Assembly: GCF_910594985.1 (NCBI RefSeq)
Contig: NZ_CAJVCE010000037.1
Span: 1-48,312, forward strand
Direction of reading: 5' to 3'
Length of the DNA: 48,312 bases
DNA from: Paenibacillus allorhizosphaerae
GTDB lineage: Bacteria; Bacillota; Bacilli; Paenibacillales; NBRC-103111
Within the stretch, counting starts at the first letter, position 1, and every line of letters begins with the position of its first letter. This document shows positions 41,728-48,312 of this stretch, piece after piece. A program made the translations under genes and the position numbers. The notes below the pieces were generated by a model. It did no database searches. It saw only the letters and a program-made list of their open reading frames with translations, and was not told the DNA's origin.

Positions 41728-42480
41728 ATGGAAAACGATGAAGGCATGTCGCTGGTCGAACACCTGACAGAACTGCGAAAAAGGTTGATATGGGTTGTAC
41801 TCGTGCTTGTCCTTGGAATGGTAGTCGGACTTATATTTGCTCAACCGCTAATCGTCTATTTAAAAAGCGTCCCCCCGGCTAACACGATCTTTTGGAACGT
41901 GTTCTCGCCGTGGGATGCGATCAAAATGTACATGAACTTCGCCTTCGTAATGGGACTCGTCATCGCACTTCCTTTTACAATGTATCAATTGTGGGCTTTT
42001 TTGAAGCCGGGACTGCGGGTAGAGGAACAAAAAGCATCCTTGATGTTCGTTCCGTTCGCGCTCGTTTTGTTTTTGATCGGCCTTGCTTTCGGTTATTTTG
42101 TCGTGTTTAAGATGGCGTTCCTCTTTACGTCCGCCGTCACGAAAAACTTGCAGCTGCAGGAAACGTACGGCATCACGCAATACTTTTCGTTCATGTTCAA
42201 CATTATTATTCCGTTGTCGCTCCTGTTTGAACTGCCGATTGTCGTCATGTTTCTGACCAAGCTGCGTCTGCTCAATCCGATGCGACTGCGCAAAATGCGG
42301 CGGTACGCGTATTTGCTGCTTGTAGTCGTGGCTACCATGATTACGCCGCCCGACGCAACGTCCGCTATTATCGTCGCTGTGCCGATGATCGTGCTGTATG
42401 AATTCAGTGTGTTTCTATCCGGCATCGTATACCGCAAACAGCTGCTTCAGGATCAGCAGTGGGAGAAGGAGCGGGGGTAG
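41728..42480 (+). CDS. tatC: Sec-independent translocase protein TatC
   Basis: A 250-residue membrane protein with six helices. It has the N-terminal SLVEHLTELRKRL that binds twin-arginine signals, the FxKPGL motif (LWAFLKPGLR) in the first cytoplasmic loop, and TPPDATSA in the fourth helix region. It is the receptor of a minimal TatA-TatC system. The association with molybdopterin genes fits export of folded molybdoenzymes, although none is encoded here. Confidence 0.96.
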   Translation: MENDEGMSLVEHLTELRKRLIWVVLVLVLGMVVGLIFAQPLIVYLKSVPPANTIFWNVFSPWDAIKMYMNFAFVMGLVIALPFTMYQLWAFLKPGLRVEEQKASLMFVPFALVLFLIGLAFGYFVVFKMAFLFTSAVTKNLQLQETYGITQYFSFMFNIIIPLSLLFELPIVVMFLTKLRLLNPMRLRKMRRYAYLLLVVVATMITPPDATSAIIVAVPMIVLYEFSVFLSGIVYRKQLLQDQQWEKERG

Positions 42481-42515
42481 CATCTACTTATAACTATATA
42501 CGAGACTTCGTGTTT

Positions 42516-42562
42516 ACTGCCGGCTTACGCTTCTGCTTAATGCAGAGGAGCCGGCAGTTCTT
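42516..42562 (+). terminator. Stem-loop after tatC
   Basis: A perfect ACTGCCGGCT/AGCCGGCAGT stem with inner TCTGC/GCAGA helix, followed by TCTTGTTGG. The T-run is weak. Confidence 0.6.
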
Positions 42563-42654
42563 GTTGGAAAATGTCGTATATTTTCGAATGCGGTGGAAAC
42601 AATGATGTGAGTGCGGTTTTATTGTAATTTGACATGAAATGAATAGAAAACTAC

Positions 42655-42683
42655 TTGCAAAATTGCCGCGAAGTGATTATTAT
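42655..42683 (+). promoter_or_regulatory. groESL promoter
   Basis: TTGCAA and TATTAT at 17-base spacing, with the predicted start just before the CIRCE operator. Confidence 0.7.
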
Positions 42684-42694
42684 AAGAATTGTTG

Positions 42695-42721
42695 TTAGCA
42701 CTAACCACATTCGAGTGCTAA
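42695..42721. promoter_or_regulatory. CIRCE operator (HrcA binding site)
   Basis: TTAGCACTA, nine bases, GAGTGCTAA. The left arm differs from consensus TTAGCACTC only at its last base. HrcA bound here would repress groESL until heat shock. It lies in the leader between promoter and groES. Confidence 0.95.
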
Positions 42722-42759
42722 TAAGACCGTACCAACATATCAAAGGAGGCTATTTTCTC

Positions 42760-43041
42760 ATGATCAAACCATTGGGTGATCGCGTAGTTATCGAAGCCAT
42801 CGCTAAGGAGGAAACGACTGCAAGCGGAATCGTACTGCCTGACACGGCGAAAGAAAAGCCGCAAGAAGGTAGAGTCGTAGCCGTAGGCAGCGGTACACTC
42901 AAGGACGGCGAACGTGTTGCGCTTGAGTTGAAGGAAGGCGACCGCGTCATTTTCTCCAAATATGCCGGTACTGAAGTGAAATTCGACGGCCGCGAGCTGC
43001 TGATTATGCGCGAAAGCGACGTTCTGGCTATCCTGGGCTAA
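42760..43041 (+). CDS. groES: Co-chaperonin GroES
   Basis: A 93-residue heptameric lid protein with IKPLGDRVVIE at the N terminus, the mobile loop KEETTASGIVLPDTAKEKPQ and GRELLIMRESDVLAIL at the C terminus. It caps GroEL during protein folding. AAAGGAGG at 42742-42749 sets the start at 42760. Confidence 0.98.
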   Translation: MIKPLGDRVVIEAIAKEETTASGIVLPDTAKEKPQEGRVVAVGSGTLKDGERVALELKEGDRVIFSKYAGTEVKFDGRELLIMRESDVLAILG

Positions 43042-43187
43042 GGATGACGTGCCGGAGCCTGTTGACAACTGAGATCGTCGAACCGATCTAACCGTTGTAA
43101 CGGGAATACTTAAGTTTTGTGCAATTACTTAGGAAAATATCCGAAACGCAAAATACATGAAACCAATTTCTTGGGAGGGTATAACAC

Positions 43188-44822
43188 ATGGCAAAAGAAA
43201 TCAAGTTCAGTGAAGACGCTCGCCGCGGAATGCTTCGCGGGGTTGACGCGCTTGCAAATGCCGTTAAAGTCACTTTGGGTCCAAAAGGCCGCAACGTGGT
43301 GCTGGAGAAGAAGTTCGGCAGCCCGCTGATCACAAACGACGGCGTAACGATCGCCAAAGAAATCGAGCTCGAAGACGCATTCGAGAACATGGGCGCACAG
43401 CTTGTAAAAGAAGTCGCTACGAAAACGAACGACGTTGCCGGTGACGGTACGACGACGGCTACCGTATTGGCTCAAGCGATGATCCGCGAAGGCCTGAAAA
43501 ACGTAACTGCGGGCGCTAACCCGATGGTTGTTCGCAAAGGGATCGACAAAGCCGTTAAAGCGGCTGTAGAAGAGCTGCAAAAGATCGCGAAGCCGATCGA
43601 AGGCAAAAACTCTATCGCTCAAGTAGCGGCTATTTCCGCGGCTGACGAAGAGGTAGGCCAGCTGATCGCTGAAGCTATGGAAAAAGTAGGCAAAGACGGC
43701 GTTATTACCGTTGAAGAATCCAAAGGTTTTGCAACGGAGTTGGAAGTGGTTGAAGGAATGCAGTTCGACCGCGGATACATTTCCCCTTACATGATTACGG
43801 ATACGGACAAGATGGAAGCTGTTCTTGACAATCCTTACATCTTGATTACCGACAAGAAAATCTCTAACATTCAAGAGATTTTGCCTGTGCTTGAGAAAGT
43901 TGTTCAATCCGGCAAGCAGCTCCTGATCATTGCTGAAGACGTAGAAGGCGAAGCGAACGCTACACTCGTAGTGAACAAACTGCGCGGCACCTTCACTTGC
44001 GTAGCGGTTAAAGCTCCTGGCTTCGGCGACCGCCGCAAAGCAATGCTGGGTGACATCGCGGCTCTTACCGGCGGCCAATTGATCACGGAAGAGCTCGGCC
44101 TTGAGCTGAAATCGACCACTGTCGATCAACTCGGTTCCGCTCGTCAAATTCGTGTAACGAAAGAAAACACGATCATCGTGGACGGCGCAGGCGACAAGAA
44201 AGACATCGGCGCGCGCATCACGCAAATCCGTGCACAATTGGAAGAAACGACTTCCGATTTCGATAAAGAAAAACTGCAAGAGCGTCTTGCTAAGCTTGCT
44301 GGCGGCGTAGCCGTAGTAAAAGTCGGAGCAGCTACTGAAACTGAGCTGAAAGAGCGCAAACTGCGCATCGAAGACGCTCTGAACGCGACTCGCGCTGCTG
44401 TTGAAGAAGGTATCGTTGCAGGCGGCGGTACGGCGCTTGTAAATGTGTATAACGCTGTCGCAGCAGTAAAAGCAGACGGCGACGAGCAAACGGGCGTAAA
44501 CATCGTTCTCCGCGCTCTGGAAGAGCCTGTACGCACGATCGCAGCGAATGCGGGTCAAGAAGGCTCCGTTATCGTTGAGCGTCTGAAAAAAGAAGCTGTA
44601 GGCGTAGGCTACAACGCAGCAAGCGGCGCATGGGTGAATATGATCGAAGCCGGTATCGTTGACCCGGCGAAAGTAACTCGCTCCGCTTTGCAAAACGCAG
44701 CATCCGTTGCAGCTATGTTCTTGACGACGGAAGCGGTTATCGCAGACAAACCGGAAAAAGAAAAGCCAGCTATGCCTGATATGGGCGGCATGGGCGGTAT
44801 GGGTGGCATGGGCGGATTCTAA
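43188..44822 (+). CDS. groEL: Chaperonin GroEL
   Basis: A 544-residue ATP-driven chaperonin with KVTLGPKGRNVVLEK, the ATP-binding NDVAGDGTTTATVLAQ, and the C-terminal Gly-Gly-Met repeats that line the cavity floor (GGMGGMGGMGGF). It is cotranscribed with groES; the 146-base gap has no promoter of note. The codon choice is strongly biased, as expected for a highly expressed gene. Confidence 0.99.
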   Translation: MAKEIKFSEDARRGMLRGVDALANAVKVTLGPKGRNVVLEKKFGSPLITNDGVTIAKEIELEDAFENMGAQLVKEVATKTNDVAGDGTTTATVLAQAMIREGLKNVTAGANPMVVRKGIDKAVKAAVEELQKIAKPIEGKNSIAQVAAISAADEEVGQLIAEAMEKVGKDGVITVEESKGFATELEVVEGMQFDRGYISPYMITDTDKMEAVLDNPYILITDKKISNIQEILPVLEKVVQSGKQLLIIAEDVEGEANATLVVNKLRGTFTCVAVKAPGFGDRRKAMLGDIAALTGGQLITEELGLELKSTTVDQLGSARQIRVTKENTIIVDGAGDKKDIGARITQIRAQLEETTSDFDKEKLQERLAKLAGGVAVVKVGAATETELKERKLRIEDALNATRAAVEEGIVAGGGTALVNVYNAVAAVKADGDEQTGVNIVLRALEEPVRTIAANAGQEGSVIVERLKKEAVGVGYNAASGAWVNMIEAGIVDPAKVTRSALQNAASVAAMFLTTEAVIADKPEKEKPAMPDMGGMGGMGGMGGF

Positions 44823-44838
44823 TCCGACTATGCAAGAG

Positions 44839-44876
44839 AAACGGCAGCATCCCTATGGGATGGCTGCCGTTTTTGT
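44839..44876 (+). terminator. Intrinsic terminator of groESL
   Basis: AACGGCAGCATCCC pairs with GGGATGGCTGCCGTT (one bulged base), followed by TTTTGTTTT. Confidence 0.92.
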
Positions 44877-44965
44877 TTTGTGGTTGCGGGTATATAGCAA
44901 GCGCGGCATGACCGTATAATATTGAGGAATTACGGGGGAATGTCAATTAGATGTTCCTGAAAAAT

Positions 44966-45012
44966 AAGAGCCAATCATTTAGTCTTTTAACAGACTGATG
45001 ATTGGCTCTTTC
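44966..45012 (-). terminator. Intrinsic terminator of the O-antigen ligase gene
   Basis: AAGAGCCAATCAT pairs with ATGATTGGCTCTT, with an inner AGTC/GACT helix. It lies just after the minus-strand stop codon, and its arms end in A-rich/T-rich sequence on both sides, so it may be bidirectional. Confidence 0.8.
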
Positions 45013-45021
45013 CTCATTCGA

Positions 45022-47514
45022 CTAAAATTGTGCGTTCACCAAATTTTGAATTTGCTGTTTCTCGTTAGGATCTTTAGCGAGTAGCTTATCCATTAGAGGC
45101 TGGTCGTTCTTACCTTGTTTCTGAATCGTCGCAAGATAATAACGGATAATCACTCGCGTTTGGGCTGCCGTTTGCGGATCATCTAGTGAGCCGCCAATGC
45201 CGATCCGGAAGAAATTTTCCGCTGCTGGATAATTGCCGCGTATAAATTCGATTTGTCCTAGTGAAAGTCCCATACTCGGCGTTACAGAAAATTCGCGACC
45301 TTGCAATTGTTCTTTTGGCAAGGATTCCAATGTTTTCATTTTGCTTAGCACAGTATTATAGGTTTCAAATGCTTCATTCCAGTACTGGGTTTGTAACTGT
45401 GTATTCTTTTCCGTTCTTGCTCTATTGCCCAGATCAGTTGCTAAAGAAATGCTTTTTTCATACAAAGTGATATCCCATTTGAAATTAACGATTTCTGCCT
45501 TTGCTAACTCTAACGCTTTAGGAAGCTGTTCTTTTAAAGCAAGAGCATATATTTGCTTATCTAGTGCAGGTCTATTGTGAGGTTCTTGTTGTTTCAGTTG
45601 TTCAAGCAAACTCATGGCTTCGGTGTAATATTTTTCATCCTTGCTTTGATTATAGAGCTGCAATAGCATATCAATTTTACTGTTTGTATAATCCGGATGA
45701 AGCGGGCGATTTTTCAAAGCTTTATCAAGCGGTGTTGTAATTTCCGTAAGTCCTTTACCGCTGGACGATGCAGCAGCTGCATTTCGAAACAGGCTGTTTG
45801 CGGATAGGGATTTGACTGCTGCAAAGAAACATACAATGGATAAAATAAGCAAGACGGATGGATAAATCCACTTGTATTTGCTTATTCCATTTTTCCAATT
45901 CCCTTTCAATTCGATAGCATCATTGGAGATTAAAACTCCCAAGCTTAGGAAAAGCAGCATTCCCAGGTATACATAACTTAAGTCGAAGTCAATCATACTG
46001 TGCACAAGTAAAGAGATAGCGAGAATGTAAAAAATGAACCGCCGGTCTCTCGTTGCTTCGTCTTGCTTCATAAAATTTCGAATATACACATAAATAATAG
46101 CAGCTAAAATTCCTAAAAAAATCAACAGTCCGACGATCCCGACTTCCACGAGATATTGAAGGAAGAAGTTATGCGCTTGCCGGCTAGTATACGGGTTATT
46201 TTGATATTTCTCATATAAAGCGGACCAAGCACCGCCGCCGGCTCCGAATATCGGGTAGTCAGCCGAAAGTTTCAATGCATCTTTATAAAATGTTCCGCGT
46301 TCCAAAACGCTATGCTGCTGGAAGTTGATATTCTCAACCCGCGTTCGTACATTTTCAGGAAGCAGCTTAGTCAACCCAAGGTCGCTAAAAAGCACTGTAA
46401 CCCCTATCGCGCCTACTACGATGGCCACGACAGGAATTGCTATATTAGCAAAACGAAACTTGTTAAAACGATCCAGTAGACCGGACAGCCATGCAGCAAC
46501 AAATTTTTGAATGAGAACGGCAATGACCGCATTAATTAAAGAAACGACAAGTAGTGTCATCCAGCCGGTTGCGTATTGGTTTATGTTAAATGCTTTATTC
46601 AGTTCGATGCCAAGATTCGTTATTTTCGTAAGAATGATGAGAGATAAACCAAACGATACAATCAAATGGATGATATAAAGTATTTGTCTGTATGGTTTCA
46701 GGAAAGGGAGTACCAATAACAAAACAACCGGCAATATCACCAAACCGCCGCGGGATAGTGTCAGGAAAAATGAGATAATGATTGGAACGACCATAAATCC
46801 ATGTATTCCGATGCTGTACCACTTTTTGGACGATAATACCAAGAATAATGTACAAAACAAAGCTGCAATCAAAAATGCTGCGTAACTATTGGCGTATTGA
46901 AAAACCGACGTAAGTCGCAGTCCGTTAGCATCGGTCATAACAGCGTCACGGTAAAATGGCTCGACCATATCGGCAGCAAACCATTTTACCCAATTATAGC
47001 TAGTGATTTTATTCCCAAACCAGTTAAATATTCCGAATAGTATGATTACGTACGTGGAAATCATGAAACCATTTTTTAATATAGCGGCTCCGAGATCGCT
47101 TTTGGCAATATAATAAGCGAGTAATAAAAAAATGACGTAAGTCGACTGAATATATACCATATTGATCGCATTATAGTGAGAACCCGCATTAATAAGCGAT
47201 ATTAGGTAAGTCAGTGGAATGAGCCATGCGATAAAGCTGATGACGTCAGATGTTGTTTTTAACTTCCAATGATAAAATGCGTAAATAGCCACAAGCAGGA
47301 GTATTATACTCGACCATACGAAAGCGGAGTAGATCGGTCTTTCAAAGTCAAAGCTGTTTCCGTTAAATAGGCCTTTTTGGAATGGGGACCAGAAAAGTAA
47401 TACTACGGAAAACGCACCCAGAAGCCAAAACAGTAATGAATTATTCTCAGTTAAGTTTTCATTTTTTTTTGCGCCAGATGAATACCCATAGGCTTGATTT
47501 TTTTTGTTTTTCAT
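45022..47514 (-). CDS. O-antigen ligase/polymerase family membrane protein with TPR tail
   Basis: An 830-residue protein. Residues about 30-560 hold some 12-14 membrane helices with the Wzy_C/O-antigen ligase signature FGAGGGAWSALYEKYQNNPYTSRQAHNFFLQYLVEVGIVGLLIF. The C-terminal about 230 residues are soluble and helical with TPR-like repeats (KYYTEAMSLLEQL, GNYPAAENFFRIGIG). Such proteins join or polymerise sugar units on a lipid carrier outside the membrane. The ATG at 47514 has AAAGGAG six bases upstream; 14 codons further upstream lack support. It is more AT-rich than the region before 45 kb. The substrate glycan is unknown. Confidence 0.88.
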   Translation of the reverse strand: MKNKKNQAYGYSSGAKKNENLTENNSLLFWLLGAFSVVLLFWSPFQKGLFNGNSFDFERPIYSAFVWSSIILLLVAIYAFYHWKLKTTSDVISFIAWLIPLTYLISLINAGSHYNAINMVYIQSTYVIFLLLAYYIAKSDLGAAILKNGFMISTYVIILFGIFNWFGNKITSYNWVKWFAADMVEPFYRDAVMTDANGLRLTSVFQYANSYAAFLIAALFCTLFLVLSSKKWYSIGIHGFMVVPIIISFFLTLSRGGLVILPVVLLLVLPFLKPYRQILYIIHLIVSFGLSLIILTKITNLGIELNKAFNINQYATGWMTLLVVSLINAVIAVLIQKFVAAWLSGLLDRFNKFRFANIAIPVVAIVVGAIGVTVLFSDLGLTKLLPENVRTRVENINFQQHSVLERGTFYKDALKLSADYPIFGAGGGAWSALYEKYQNNPYTSRQAHNFFLQYLVEVGIVGLLIFLGILAAIIYVYIRNFMKQDEATRDRRFIFYILAISLLVHSMIDFDLSYVYLGMLLFLSLGVLISNDAIELKGNWKNGISKYKWIYPSVLLILSIVCFFAAVKSLSANSLFRNAAAASSSGKGLTEITTPLDKALKNRPLHPDYTNSKIDMLLQLYNQSKDEKYYTEAMSLLEQLKQQEPHNRPALDKQIYALALKEQLPKALELAKAEIVNFKWDITLYEKSISLATDLGNRARTEKNTQLQTQYWNEAFETYNTVLSKMKTLESLPKEQLQGREFSVTPSMGLSLGQIEFIRGNYPAAENFFRIGIGGSLDDPQTAAQTRVIIRYYLATIQKQGKNDQPLMDKLLAKDPNEKQQIQNLVNAQF

Positions 47515-47693
47515 ATGAGACTCCTTTATTCGATAATACCTGACAACCTTTTTCATTCTAGCATATTATTTGATTTAATTCATTAGTTCTCATTCCGGTT
47601 GGTTGAATTGCGAATAAGCAAGCTTATATAGTAATTAAATATTTATTTTGTTAGAATAATTAGAAGTTAGAAACATGAATGGTGGTGTTTTAA
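47515..47693. other. Divergent intergenic region
   Basis: AT-rich, without a gene on either strand. TTGAAT (47603-47608) with TATATA (47625-47630) at 16-base spacing is a possible promoter for the following glycosyltransferase. Confidence 0.4.
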
Positions 47694-48312
47694 ATAAAGA
47701 CAAGCTTTTATCGATTAATATATAGATTAGCTGTATTGTCGAAATCAGTAATAAAACCTCTACTTCCTACATCTTATAGAACGACAATTAAAAAGAAATT
47801 ATTAAATAATGCTTATCCGATCACATGGAATGAAAAAAAAGCTAACTTAACTATTGCTTCAGTGCAAGGTGTGAATTTGGTTGGATATTCCAGGGCGGAA
47901 ATGGGAATTGGCGAATCATGCAGGATAGCTGCCAAAAGTTTAGATGCCGCTAGCATACCTTTCGGTATTATTAATTTTACAGGAACTAACAGCTCTAGAA
48001 TGACTGATACTTCTTGGATTCATAAAGAGATAGAGTCCCCAAAATATAATGTGAACGTTTATCATGTGAATGCCGAGCAAACAATGGAAATCTATGCTGA
48101 ATATGGAAGCCCACTTTTCGAAAACCGTTATAATATAGGTTACTGGCATTGGGAATTACCAGACTTTCCTGATGAATGGAGTGATAGCTTTAAATTGGTG
48201 AATGAAGTTTGGGTACCTTCAACTTTTGTCGCGGATTCTATCTCCATTAAAAGTCCAGTGCCTGTGGTGAAAATTCCACATTCCATTGAAGTTAAATATA
48301 TAAGTAATAAAG
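47694..48312 (+). CDS. Glycosyltransferase, N-terminal part (cut by window end)
   Basis: An open frame of 206 codons runs off the window. The translation contains GVNLVGYSRAEMGIGESCRIAAKSL, VYHVNAEQTM, NIGYWHWELPDFPDEW and EVWVPSTFVADSI, a pattern typical of GT-B (family 1/4) glycosyltransferases of polysaccharide loci. The frame is closed upstream by TAA at 47691. The first codon after it, ATA, follows GGTGGTG at about seven to nine bases and begins a plausible N terminus (KTSFYRLIYRLAVLSKSV); no ATG or GTG lies in frame until 47862, and a TTG lies at 47736. The true start is therefore uncertain. It is probably part of a surface glycan cluster with the divergent O-antigen ligase gene. Confidence 0.82.
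   Translation, partial: MKTSFYRLIYRLAVLSKSVIKPLLPTSYRTTIKKKLLNNAYPITWNEKKANLTIASVQGVNLVGYSRAEMGIGESCRIAAKSLDAASIPFGIINFTGTNSSRMTDTSWIHKEIESPKYNVNVYHVNAEQTMEIYAEYGSPLFENRYNIGYWHWELPDFPDEWSDSFKLVNEVWVPSTFVADSISIKSPVPVVKIPHSIEVKYISNK

Noticed and set aside
43125..44693. 522-codon minus-strand frame opposite groEL.
   Set aside because: Long antisense frames over groEL are a known result of its codon bias; the translation has no family features.

Overview
The window looks like the chromosome of a low-to-moderate GC Gram-positive bacterium, most likely a Paenibacillaceae member (Paenibacillus/Cohnella type). The evidence is AGGAGG-type ribosome binding sites, CIRCE, T-box and purine riboswitch control, a BirA operator and PurR boxes of the Bacillus type. 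Two blocks are also collinear with Bacillus subtilis: MoxR/DUF58/transglutaminase-guaA-pbuG (B. subtilis yeaC-yeaD-yebA-guaA-pbuG) and ydiF-moaC-tatA-tatC-groES-groEL. No phage, insertion sequence or CRISPR array was seen.

Layout. 1-1756 is the tail of a ribosomal RNA operon: 5S rRNA and 15 tRNA genes, closed by an intrinsic terminator. Next come bioB under a BirA operator (1.9-3.0 kb) and a kduD-kdgK-kdgA operon for 2-keto-3-deoxygluconate breakdown (3.3-5.7 kb). The minus strand then carries gltB (glutamate synthase large subunit), hemL with phzF, and a LytR-CpsA-Psr ligase. From 15 kb the plus strand holds a three-gene ABC exporter, a small secreted protein, a Bcp peroxiredoxin, a polysaccharide deacetylase, the MoxR-DUF58-transglutaminase operon, guaA, and the purine permease pbuG behind stacked PurR boxes and a guanine riboswitch. 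leuA follows behind two tandem leucine T-box leaders.

Between leuA and a large, poorly characterised membrane protein lies a dense cluster of DnaA boxes. Six perfect TTATNCACA matches fall within 142 bp, a seventh lies further on, and many near matches are interspersed. This is the most unusual signal in the window. The region after it has ydiF (minus strand), a secreted EEP-family hydrolase, 5-formyl-THF cyclo-ligase, moaC, mogA, a MoeA-like protein, tatA-tatC and the CIRCE-controlled groES-groEL operon.

From about 45 kb the sequence becomes clearly more AT-rich. It encodes an O-antigen ligase/TPR membrane protein (minus strand) and the start of a glycosyltransferase cut by the window end. 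This is probably the edge of a surface polysaccharide locus acquired separately from the core.

Functionally the window mixes housekeeping biosynthesis (biotin, glutamate, heme precursor, GMP, leucine, molybdopterin, folate), envelope functions and protein folding/export. Much of the regulation can be read directly: BirA, PurR, guanine aptamer, two T-boxes and HrcA/CIRCE.
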